A stretch of 64,000 bases of DNA from Saccharina japonica. Taxonomy: Eukaryota > Sar > Phaeophyceae > Laminariales > Laminariaceae. The stretch covers positions 105,529-169,528 of the forward strand of contig MEHQ01004277.1 in the NCBI GenBank assembly GCA_008828725.1. Direction: 5' to 3'. The notes below the pieces were generated by a model. It ran no database searches. It was not told the origin of the DNA and saw only the letters and a list, made by a program, of their open reading frames with translations. This document shows positions 45,663 through 56,090 of this stretch, piece after piece. Each line of letters opens with the position of its first letter. Within the stretch, counting starts at the first letter, position 1. Position numbers and translations under genes: made by a program.

Positions 45663-46857
45663 GGCCCGACGCCAGTAAATCTCCTCCCGGAATCCTTGAA
45701 GCCAAGAGCCATCTCCTCAGCCAGTCCTCCCTGTACCACTCTCCTCTACCACAGTATAGCATATCAGCGACCTCCGGGTCTGCACTGAAAACCCCCACCA
45801 ATGGTGAACGCGTGGGGTACCGACAACGGCCCTGCAGCCGTTGAAACGACCGCCGCTAACTTCCGCTCCTCCAACCCCTTCGTCGTGCGGTTAGCGTGGG
45901 AGGAGCGGACGATTTCCTCCATTTCCGATCGCGTGATGCCGGACCGAAGCAAACTAGTGCGCTGCTCCACATCGTAAAACTAGGACGAAAGACGACGTGT
46001 GCGTATGCGAGCAACCTCGCGGTCCTACTTGTGGATACCCAATGCGGACAACACATTCAGTTTCCCCTCGGCTAGAGTGAAGAACAGCTTGGGGTCCTCA
46101 TCCCCCTGCTTTCCAATATTCTCGAACTGTTTTTCGAGATGATCCCTTTCGGCATCACCCCGCGACTGATACCAGGCCATTACATACTTCCACGCTCCCT
46201 CCACCGACCCAGCGGCATGCATCCGTCCCTCCACAGGCTGACCTTGCATGGCTTCCATAAGCAATTCCCAGGCCTTCTCGCATCCCTCCACTCTCTGCTG
46301 CTCAATGATGATAGATAGATTGGTTGCGCTCCTCCATCCCTCCTTACCATCCGGCTATCCGAAAGGGGTCACTCGTGGGCTCAAGCGCCTGCGGGCTCAA
46401 GCGCCCCGATCAAACCCAGCGCCGCCAAGAAAGTTTGGAACATGTGTGACCACAAGTGGAGCTGACTGCGCCCATCAAACTTGGGCACCAGCATGCTATT
46501 TTGTGACGACAAGATGAGCGCCGGGAGGGTCTGGTGACGGTAGTCTGGCTCCGGCACAGGCTGTCCAGTACTTGCCTGCTGCATGGGCCGCCTTGTCGCA
46601 GGGGAGGTCTGATTACGGTAGTCTGGATCCGCCACAGGCTGCCCAGCACTTGCCTGCTGCATGGGCCGCCCGCCCCTCCCAGAGGTACGCTCCTGAACCG
46701 CTGCCTCGGCGGACATCCTTAACGCTCTGTCCGCTGTCAACACCGCGCCTCGCTCAACTACCGTCACGTCTCGCTCACTCAACGTCGCGTCTGGCTCAGC
46801 CAATTTATACAACACTTCCACAAACTGCTGACGAGACAGCCCAGCCTCGTCGGCCAT
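44837..46857 (-). pseudogene. Copia-like retrotransposon gag, broken by frameshifts
   Basis: Minus strand, in order. (1) 46857-46381, 158 codons: MADEAGLSRQQF start, then a tandemly duplicated PMQQAS-GQPV--PDYR-QT block, then KFDGRSQLHLWSHMFQTFL. (2) 46291-46025: SVEGAWKYVMAWYQ and HLEKQFENIGKQGDEDPKLF, the typical copia gag helices. (3) 45970-45764: GITRSEMEEIVRSSH. (4) 45739-45197: a poly-Gln run (CAG repeat), then a CCHC knuckle CERCGAQGHRAAIC (residues 71-84) and a second, damaged one CDGFLAYGHMARQC, whose second Cys is Phe. Segments lie in different frames, so at least three frameshifts or stops are present. No pol follows. It binds RNA and packages the element in intact relatives. The start is ~150 bp inside the right LTR-like repeat, which fits a 5' LTR there. 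Confidence 0.75.
45620..45662. repeat. (CTG)n run inside gag (poly-Gln on the minus strand)
   Basis: About 11 CTG triplets encode the poly-Gln tract of the gag remnant on the minus strand. Trinucleotide expansion therefore also acts on element coding sequence here. Confidence 0.9.
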
Positions 46858-46992
46858 AACACCAACCCTTCAGCAAGCTCCGGGCCCGAAAACCCACGAT
46901 AATCGTGTTTGAATACGCTTGCTGCTTAACGATTTCTATTTAACCACGCGGCGTGCCCCTATGGCGTTGATGGAGGAGAAAAGATAAAATAC

Positions 46993-47758
46993 TCGTACAC
47001 CCAAATACCAAACACACACAGGGTTGGTCAATACCGTTTTGTCAGGGACCCCACCACATCAACCACACACAGGAGGTAAGCCGCACAAGGATTGTGACCG
47101 GCTGCAACACTCACATATTGACGGGCAGTATCGTTATCATCAAAGACGGGTCGTATCATTATCGTCAGCGACTGCTCCCAGAGGAGCAGCATCCAGCCTT
47201 CCAGCGACGAGGCATCCTAAATGACACTTGGCTACATCATACGAAACCCCACAATATTTGAAACCCCCAGGATCATCAAACCTGTATCAAGCTACCGCAT
47301 ACCACAAACAACCCCCCTTCCTCCACGTCGGTCGTGTTTGTACACGACGCTACCGAACACGTCACTGGCTGGCCCGCGTGGCTATACCATGAATCGTGGA
47401 GGAAGAGCAGTAAATAATGTACACCACCACGAAATACTAAATGCACATCAGGTGGGTCAATACCGTTTTGTCAGAGACCTGAACACATACACCACACACA
47501 GGAGGTAAGCCGCACCAGAATTGTCCCCGGCTGCACCTCTCACAAATATAGGAGCAGTAATATTGTGATTAAAGCCCGGGTCGTATCATTATCATCATCG
47601 ACTGCTCCCGGAGAAGCAGCATCCACGCCGAGGCATCCAAGTAACATATCAGATCATAATGCCTAGCCACACAATATAAAACCCCAATGTCCGTAGACCA
47701 GTACGAAACCCCCACATATCCGGAAAATAGTTTTGAGCAACCGTATACCACAAACATG
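46993..47758. repeat. LTR-like repeat, right copy (with partial tandem duplication)
   Basis: 47332-47758 matches 40372-40800. A head-less second copy occupies about 46993-47310 (CAATACCGTTTTGTCAGGG, ACACAGGAGGTAAGCC, GACTGCTCCCAGAGGAGC). It lies just ahead of gag read on the minus strand. I saw no clear primer-binding site. Confidence 0.75.
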
Positions 47759-48165
47759 TCTAAGTCGACCGCGTGTTTTCTTTCTTTATCACAAATAACA
47801 TCTCAGCCGACCATCAAATCAGCTCTTTAAGATATTTGGTTGATGTAACCACTTACCTTACCTGGTACCAGTTTGTCATATGCATGATACCACCTGGTAT
47901 ACGTATATATTAATGCTACTCCTGTGTAGTCTTTAGTACTGATGGTGGTTTTATTCATTTCGAACTACATGTAGAATTGGTCCGGTATCGCCAGCTTAAA
48001 TCGGTTTTCCGGTTTTTACCGTTGTGTCCGGGTTTATCCGACTTTCGGTTAACCAGCTTGTACCGGGTATATACTTGATGTATCCACTTAGGTCTGATAC
48101 ATACTCCTTATTAGTATTATATCATACACTTCGGTGATGGTGATGATGATGATGATGGTGTCCGA

Positions 48166-48444
48166 ATGACTCTTCACGAGTTTCCCTGTTTCCGTATGCC
48201 CTACGGGAAACCGGCTCTACTGCGCGTCACCCGACCACGATTGGCACCGCATCCGCGGCCGGGCCGCCCCAAGCGTCAGCCTGCGGTGGCCCCGCCGAGA
48301 GAACGGGCCCCGAGGGAAAGCGGCCACGCGGAGACGCCTCGCCCCATCCCCTGGAATGGCGCGGATCCGCGGGGAGGAAGGAGAGGAAGGGGTTCACAGC
48401 GTAATCGGAAGGCTTTCCCGCCTAAGGTCGCCCCGACGCGATAA
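48166..48444. other. GC-rich islet with open frames on both strands
   Basis: 48225-48440 is much more GC-rich than its flanks and is open on both strands (92 codons + from 48166; 78 codons - from 48512). The minus frame (VGATLGGKAFRLRCEPLPLL) and the + frame are equally plausible. Its composition differs from the neighbourhood, so it may be foreign or part of an unseen element. No family recognised. Confidence 0.3.
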
Positions 48445-48669
48445 TGAAGTAAAAATAACCACACTAATTTTCTGTTTTTTCCCACACTAGTTTCAGGACA
48501 TTTTGTTTCCACACTAAAATCATTTTTTTAAAGAGTCCAAAAAAGTGAACAAACAAAATGGATCTCCAGAACTTCGGTCAGAATCTAAAACGACCTAAAA
48601 CTGGGCGAGTTGGCCGTTCTCACACTGATTCTCCAGTCTGTGAAACAGACAGGAGTGGTCATTTGGAAA

Positions 48670-48756
48670 TTCAAAAAGCGTCACAGAGTATCAAGTGAAA
48701 CAGTGACCGAGATTATCAAGTGAAAATTGTGACCGAGATAATCAAGTGAATAAGAG
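48670..48756. repeat. Short tandem repeat GTGACCGAGAT(T/A)ATCAAGTGAA
   Basis: Three units of ~25-30 bp containing ATCAAGTGAA and TGACCGAGAT(A/T)AT. Confidence 0.75.
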
Positions 48757-49725
48757 ACCCCCAGAAATCACACCCCGGGTACCCCCTCGTCTGCTCGATT
48801 GTCAAAGACCGTTCTGGGCATATAGCAGCAGCGTCGCGCTAGTTTTTGCACGCCGTGACAGCCTAGCACACACCATAGACCTCGGCGGAGTATCAACATC
48901 AGAGCTGGCGTGTGTGCGACACGGCGAGGACAGCTGCACGTACCGAGCAGATCAGCATGCAAACACGCCGAGCACTGACTGACCTTTGGAAGTTCCACAT
49001 CTAGAATGAATATTGTTTGAACAGGGGGAAGGGGGGTTGTGATGGGCTGCGAAGGTCGCGGGTATGAGTACATGCCACGCCTCGCCACGTGTATGAGTAC
49101 ATGCCACGCCTAAGTAGACCGCCTCGTTAGCTCGCAGCAGCAACGGTGACTTTAAATCGGTACAGCAGCAGCAGCAGCAGCAGCACAACATCAGTCAGTC
49201 AACGCACGGATGCTTCGTTGTCTCAAAATCTGTATATATAATTTGGAATGATGTAGGGTGTAGGGCGTAGGGCGTCGTAGGGCGTAGGGTGTTGTAAGCC
49301 GTAGTATGTCTTTTCACGTGGAATTCATGTGGAGGAACGTCTGTTGTGCGCAGTACCAGGAGCGCCCTGGGCCGTCTCGGCCCCGGATTTGGACGAGGGC
49401 GGGTGTGCTGGGGTGCGCAAGGGGCGAAACCGGCCCGCGGGTGGCGTGGCGGCCTGCGCTTGCCCCGACACGACGGGCGCCCCAACCTCCCAGCCGCTGC
49501 TGCACTTTCGCTTGCTGAGTGTGTGTGTGTGGTCGTATATAAGGGCGGTTCCGGCTCAAAAACGAAGACATGATCGGTTATTATATTCTCGGACACGGAT
49601 TGTTTTCAGAGATGAGTCCGGGTGCCCTGTGACGGCACCGATAGAGCGTTAGAACGGCCGCCGACAGGCACGGCGAACAAAACGCGAGGCAGGCGCCGGT
49701 TGAGACAGGGTCGGACAGGGGGGCT

Positions 49726-49975
49726 GGCCTCGTACGGGTGGAGTCAGTGCCGGGTTGGTGGAGAGAGGGGCGTCCCACGTACAAGGCAGCCAGCAGCAGA
49801 GCCCCCTCTCTTTTTTGCAGGAGTTTGAGTATTTCCCGAAAATATTATTGCCGGGGCCCGGGGACAGTTTGTTTTAAGGCAGCAGCTAAAAAAAGATAGA
49901 CCTGGTCCGTTTGCGGCCAAAAACAGGTACATACTTAAAACAAAGTCAAGAAGGCACCCCACGTGTCCTGCCATT
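49726..49975. repeat. Duplicated module, copy 1
   Basis: 49726-49870 (GGCCTCGTACGGGTGGAGT to TTGCCGGGGCCCGGGGACAG) is directly repeated at 51511-51650. 49888-49975 (GACCTGGTCCGTTTGCGGCC ... GCACCCCACG) is repeated in inverse orientation at about 50990-51085. The two halves of one module have thus been rearranged relative to each other. Confidence 0.8.
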
Positions 49976-50496
49976 GATCCGAAACGCGTTGTACCGGTTT
50001 TTGCTTCTTTATAACCAAGGTACACCTGACTTTCACCTGTTTTTTTGTCGTTTTTGAGCCAATCAGAGGCCCTTCATAGTTCCACTCTATGCCACCTATA
50101 AAAATGCCGACGTACGCGGAGACCCTCTCCTCCCTTTGCATCTCGCACCTCGTACCACGCCACTCGAGCGACACACCTATCTGCCTGCACACCTCCGCCG
50201 AAATAATACGAGATAGAAGGCTCCCGTTCGGGATTATTGTGGTTGACTTGGAATACCAGGGGTATCGCAAGCTGAGAAGGGAGAACACTGCAGCAGGCGT
50301 TCGTTCCTCGTACTATTAATAGCAGCTACTCGTATACGTAGCCACCGGGCGGGCACGAAGAGCATGAAAAAAATCTTGAAATTGACAGAAAAAGAAGGCG
50401 TAGCCACCGGACAATTAACCTGGCAAGTAACACCGATCAACCCAACCGAGTTTATAGCTAGTTTTACATACGAATAAGAGCTACAGCAGTAGCACC

Positions 50497-50720
50497 ATGC
50501 CCACCGATGGCAGTCCTGAAATCAAGGTGGTCTTGGTCTATCGTTTGACGCCAGAGCTTTGTGCCGTCGCCGCGAAGCGGTTCCTGATAAACGGCCTGCA
50601 AGTAAGTATGAGGTACCTTCCACCTACTACTACGTACTACGGTACCTGTTTGATTATGCTACTTGACGAAAAGTCCTTGGCAATATTATGCCCCAGCCAT
50701 AACAGCAGTTGTGATTGATT
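50497..50720 (+). other. Short ORF, 73 codons, unassigned
   Basis: Starts MPTDGSPEIKVVLVYRLTPELCAVAAKRFLINGLQ. Balanced composition in a region otherwise lacking frames, but there is no homologous motif I recognise and no splice evidence. Confidence 0.2.
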
Positions 50721-50989
50721 GTGATTCCAGATACTCACTCGTGCCCTTCGTATATTCGTTGCAATCACAGGCAGTTCACAACTAAAAACATTCACTCACA
50801 TTTATACTCAGACGTGCGTACCATATATGTATAAAAACATACACCCAAATAAACACCCTACCCAAGCATGTACTAGGCCTCTACCTGGTACACAATTACA
50901 GTAATATCTGTGCTCGAACCACAAAACTGTTGAAGAGGGGGCTGACGCTCGCCATTCGGGTGCAAAAACAACTACTTTGCGTTGCAAGG

Positions 50990-51085
50990 AACGGCAGGTT
51001 CGTGGGGTGCGTTTTAAACTTGATTTTAGTATGTACCTGTGTTTGGCCCCGAACGGACCAGGTATACCTGTTTTTGGCCGCTGAC
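50990..51085. repeat. Inverted copy of 49888-49975
   Basis: The reverse complement reads CGGCCAAAAACAGGTATACCTGG ... GCACCCCACGAACCTGCC, matching 49900-49975 in order (each shared stretch is short). Confidence 0.75.
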
Positions 51086-51154
51086 GTTTTTTTATTTATA
51101 CTATTCTACAAAAAAATAAAAAAACGACATCCTTTTAGAGGGGGTGGAAATGGT

Positions 51155-51224
51155 CACTACTACTACTACTGCTACTACTACTACTACTGCTACTACTACT
51201 ACTACTACTGCTACTACAACAACA

Positions 51225-51290
<66 letters not shown>

Positions 51291-51395
51291 GCTGCTACTA
51301 CTGCTGCTACTACTGCTACTACTACTACTGCTACTACTACTACTGCTACTACTGCTACTGCAACTACTACTACTACTACTACTACAACTATTCGC
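51155..51395. repeat. (ACT)n microsatellite with GCT/ACA variants
   Basis: About 80 triplets, mostly ACT with interspersed GCT and ACA. Overlapping frames give poly-Thr, poly-Tyr, poly-Val and poly-Ser and are not genes. Confidence 0.95.
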
Positions 51396-51510
51396 ACTCC
51401 TAAAACGCTGCCCATTGATTGTATTTACCATACCATGTTACTGTTACCACTATACATATACTACTACTGCTGTACGTACTGCTGTGGTGCTGGACATTGA
51501 ATCACGTTGG

Positions 51511-51650
51511 CCTCGTACGGGCGGAGTGCCGGCGTTGTGGAGATAGGGGCGTCGCACGTACATGGCAGCGAGCAGCAAAGGCCACTCTCTTCTTTGCAGG
51601 AGTTCGAGCATTTCCCGGAAAAATTATTGCCGGGGCCCGGAGATAGTTTT
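51511..51650. repeat. Duplicated module, copy 2
   Basis: Direct repeat of 49726-49870, itself placed between two ACT microsatellites. Confidence 0.8.
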
Positions 51651-51660
51651 TTATTAATTT

Positions 51661-51714
51661 TTACAACTACTACAACTACTACTACTACTACTACTACTAC
51701 TACTGCTACTACTA

Positions 51715-51759
<45 letters not shown>

Positions 51760-51830
51760 TACTAATATACTACTACTACCACTACTACCACTACTCCTAC
51801 TACTGCTACTACTACTGCTGCTGTGCGTAC
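51661..51830. repeat. (ACT)n microsatellite, second tract
   Basis: ACT triplets with CCACT and GCT variants follow copy 2 of the duplicated module directly. Confidence 0.9.
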
Positions 51831-52239
51831 GTGCTATATTGATTGCACCCTACCATATGTTACTGTTTCAACTATACAGATACTCCTACTACTACTGTTT
51901 TACGTACGGTGCTGTACGCTGAAATCACACTACTGATTGTTGTTGTAGTGGGTGGGTAGATCGGCTTTGTACTTTTTCTCGGCTCCAAGGGCTCCGCGTG
52001 GATGTCGGCATAATATCGTGTGTCACTTTACCTAATTGGTGGATTGCGTTATCGGGTGTGGATCGTGGACAATTATTCTTTGATATTTTTGTTTTTGTCC
52101 GCTGTACCGGCCCCGCCTTGGCGTAGTTCGGCGTACCACTTACGAAGTACAATATTTATTAGCCCCTGCTGCTGATTGCTGGACATATCTCGTCGTGCGA
52201 TAAGACTGGTGTTAATAGTCACTGTGCCATATCGACAGC

Positions 52240-52640
52240 ATCGAGGCGCCGTGGCTAACGTGGCCCAATCCGTCGCACCCTTCGCCGCTCGGAAGACCGC
52301 GCGCCCGCCGCTCGGTCAACCGCGCGCCTGTCGCTCGTTCGTCGGCGCGCCCAACGCCGCTCGGTCGACCGTGGCGGACTTGGGCCGCCCTTGTCAGTCG
52401 CCCGCCGCTGCCGCTCCCTCGGTCGCTCGCCCGCCGTCGCCCTTGTACAAAATATTACCAGGACAGGTCGACGCGAGCGCACTCGGCGCGTCGCCGCCAA
52501 ACCAGAGGCAGCCAGCATGGCTTCGGACGCTTGGGTTCTACGCCCAGTACATCGCACTTGGCGTGTCTCTTCGCGGCGCCGAACCATATTGCTTGGGGCC
52601 AGACGTTCGCCCGGCGGTGAAAGCGGTGAAAAAATAAGTT
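52240..52640. other. GC-rich segment with CGCTCGGTCG phrases
   Basis: The short phrases GCCGCTCGG, CGCTCGGTCGACC and TCGCTCGCCCG recur. Frames on both strands (153 codons +, 176 codons -) are stop-poor because of the GC content. No motif was seen. Confidence 0.4.
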
Positions 52641-53459
52641 TCAGGAAAGCACTTAAACAAAACAATTCAAAACCTCCACGGTCAAGAATATATAAAGGTA
52701 TTTTTGAGCCGAAACAGAAACTAAAGATTGAATGGATTTGGAATTGATAGTATCGTACGAGTGACTCGATTTCCCGAAAACGCATACCTGGTACAGTACA
52801 AAAGTTGAGATACTGGTTGTATCGACCAACTTGTTTCGGAGAACTTGTTACGGTGGATTGCTTTCTTTGTTTTAGGGGTGGGGGTGGATACGATTAATTA
52901 ATATCCTGCCGACCGACGCCAGATGAAAGGTGACTGAGTGGGACACCAGAGTGTCCCTTGACAGTCCTGCCTGTTAAGCATGTCCTTGGTGTTACTAACT
53001 TTTGTGTATCTCAAAAGTAGAAGGGAAACCGCCCTATTGATCCCAGAGCCGAGCTGGTATCTGGGGCCTGGTAAGAGCTCATCGCCCTTCCATTTTCATG
53101 TATATCTTTATTACGAACGCCATTCAAGCAATACGAAAACGACCAATCACCTACTTTGATTTAATTACGGTCTTCCAAAACCGTATTACTACATTGAGCT
53201 AATACTAGTCTATTTTATTATGTACAGGCTGCTACTCCGTCTGTCTGCTGTCTGTATGTCTGTCTGTAATTGGATTGTGCTATTCAGAGCGGTTCAGCCC
53301 CGCGTGCCCCCACGGGTAGGGAGGCTGGGTGCCACAACCCGCACAACACGGGGTTCCATGCCGCGCCGAGTCGTGTCCGTGGCACAATCCCGACGAAGTT
53401 CTGTCAGCCATCTAGCCAGCCTACCTGCTGACTTACAATTTCTGAGTTACTATTCTGGC

Positions 53460-55545
53460 AGCTGATTGGTTGCCCAAGTCCATGCCAGACATCGCTGGCT
53501 CTTTCTAAAAGAACGGTGCCGAAAAGAGCCACCAACGTTCCGCCACACCCGGGGGTGATAGGGTCCCATTCCCGGATCATAAATCCTTTCATATTTGTAC
53601 AACTCCGACTAACCGGGGACTAAAACGGCTATTCCCGGGGTCGAGTCTGCCGCGCATGGTATGGAAACCCCACTCCTGCCAGTTGGTTGCTGATTGGCTG
53701 AGTCTCAGGGAGCAAGCGGCACCCAGGGACGATAAGTTCCCATGCGCAGATCATGAATCCTTCCATACATCTACAAATCTAACGACCCGGGGACGAAAAC
53801 GGACATCCCCCGGGCCGATACCGCCACGCAAGGTGTGGAACCTGCAAACCCACGGGCCAATTTACGGTTGGCTAGATCTCATGGAGCCGGCGCGCGGCGA
53901 GAGTTGCCCCTCGGGGCAACGGTGACTTCCCGCCGCACCCCGGGATCATATATTACCATCTCCGGGTCAGAAATCCTTCCATACATCTACATCTCCAACG
54001 ACCGGGGGACAAAAATCGACATCCCCCGGATCGATACCGCCCCGCAAGGTGTGGAAACCCGAACCCCACAGGCTAATTTACAGTTGCCTAGCTCTCATAG
54101 AGCCAGCGTGTTGCAAGAGTTACCCCTCGGGGGAACGTCGAAGTCATGCCTCACCTGAGGATAATGGAGTCTCATCCCCGGATCAGGGATCCTTCCATAA
54201 ATCTACAACTCCAACGACCGGGGGACGAAAGCGGACATCCTCCGGGTCGATACCGTCCCGCAAGGCGTGGAATCCCTAACCCCACAGGCTAATTTGTGTT
54301 TACCTGGCCATTGAAGAGCCAGCGTGCTGCGAGAGTTGCTCGCCGCTGAAACGTCAAAGTCCCGGCGCACCCGGAGATGATTACGTGCTACTCCTGGACC
54401 AGAAATCCTTCCATACATTTATATACAACACAACGACCGGTAGGACAAAAACGGGCATCTCCCGGATCGATACCGCCCCGCAAGGTGTAGAAACGTGAAA
54501 TTCCCAACACCACAAGCTATTTTACGGTTGCTTCGCCCTCATAGATCCAGCGTGTAGCAAGAGTTACCCCTTCGAGGCACCATCGAAGTCCCGTCGCACC
54601 CGGGGATGAAAATGTCCCATCCCCGGATCAGAAGTCCTTCCATATTTCTACAACTCCAACGACCCGGGGACGAAAACGGACTTCCCCCGGGTCGATACCT
54701 CCCGGAAAGATGTGGAAACCCCACCACCACTGGTCGATCGTTGATTTTTCTGGGACGCTGGAGTTTATAGAGCCAGGGTCCAGCGAGAGTTGCCCTTCGG
54801 GGCAACGGCGAGGTACCGCCGCACCCTGGGATAAGTAAGTTTTATCCACGGATCTGAACTATTTTCGTATATCTACAACTACAACAACCCGCGGACGCAA
54901 ACGGACACCCCCCTGGTCGATACCGACCCGCAAGGTGTCCAAAATCCAACACCACTGGCTGATTGCTGATTTGACATGGGCTATGGAGTTCATGGAGCCA
55001 GCGCGCATCGAGAGTTTCCCCTCGGGGCAACGGCAAGGTCCCGTCGCGCCCGGAGATGATAATATGCCCTTCCCGGATCTGAAGTCATTCCATACATCTA
55101 CAACTCCAACAAACCTAGGACGCAAGCGGACATCCCCAGGGTCGATACCGCCCCGCAAGGTGTGGAAAACCCTACCCCACCGGCTGGTGATTTCGCTGGG
55201 GTTAATAGAGCCAGCGCGCGGTGAGATTTCCCGTCGGGGTAACGCCGAGGCGCCGCCGCACCCGGGGAGGATAATGCCCATTCCTGGATAAATTCAACAA
55301 CCTGGCGACAAAAATAGCCACACACCCCGTATCGATACCGTCCCGCAGGTGTGTAAACCCCAACCCCACGGGCTGATTTATGTTTCGGCCGGGGCTCATG
55401 GTCGATGTTCCGCTGCACCCGGAGATGGCAACGTCCCACCTACAAATGATACATGCTTTAATACATTTACACCTTGAACCAGAACGGCCATCCCCGGGGT
55501 CCATACCGCCGCGCATGGTGGTTCGATTGTTTCGATTCAGAGTGA
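53460..55545. repeat. Second array of the 3.8-kb satellite family (~220-bp unit)
   Basis: GTGTGGAAACC-like boxes recur near 53665, 53837, 54049, 54266, 54486, 54711, 54935, 55160 and 55353, a spacing of 172-225 bp. Each unit also has CCCGGGGACGAAAACGGACATCCC and CTTCCATACAT(C/T)TACA boxes like those at 3765-5323. Here the units are single-period and more diverged, with no 179/239 alternation. Frames on both strands are by-products. Confidence 0.9.
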
Positions 55546-55614
55546 TATAAATACATCACAGCACTCTATTAATGAGCGTACTGTACATCACACCACACTG
55601 TTGATGAGTGTACT

Positions 55615-56082
55615 ATGTACCACACCAGGAACGTATATACTACTATGGGCGACGCCGAGCTACGTAGCGGTACGGGTAGAGCCGTGACCGTACCGCTAGT
55701 ATTGATGAATTTAGACAATAGAGGGAAACGATACGTAGCAACTGCGTTATGGTTGTTTCGTTATGAGGACAAACGTTGCCCTTGCGGTATCAGAGCAAAG
55801 CACATGAATAGCTTCGTTGGGCAAGCTAACAACGTTGAATGTCTGTCGAAGCGTGTAGTAAGAACGACTTTTCATCAGAAAAAACAGACGTTTGTTTTAT
55901 TGTTTTCGGGCCTGCTGGGGAGGGGGAGGGGCGTTATTTTGCGGCGTGCCCTTCGCGTGGCCCTTGACTTAATCTGTGTATTTCTTCTTTTCGGGAAATA
56001 TGTATTTACAACAAGTCAATGCGGATATATGTGCGGTATATTTCCGTTTTGTCCTTCTCGTATACCAGCATATACTAGGTAA
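55615..56082 (+). other. 155-codon ORF, unassigned
   Basis: The ATG frame has a mixed N-terminal half (GDAELRSGTGRAVTVPLVL; CPCGIRAKHMNSFV) and a hydrophobic, basic C-terminal half (VLLFSGLLGRGRGVILRRAL; VALDLICVFLLFGKYVF) with one or two possible membrane segments. It is neither satellite nor trinucleotide in origin, which sets it apart from most frames here. I do not recognise a family, and no intron was evident. Confidence 0.3.
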
Positions 56083-56090
56083 ATTGCTGC

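Noticed and set aside
51100-51500. Open frames rich in Tyr, Thr, Val and Ser (up to 157 codons)
   Set aside because: They are translations of the ACT microsatellite in different frames and strands.
52176-52785. GC-rich genes on either strand
   Set aside because: Stop-poor frames on both strands are explained by CGCTCGG-type short repeats and high GC.
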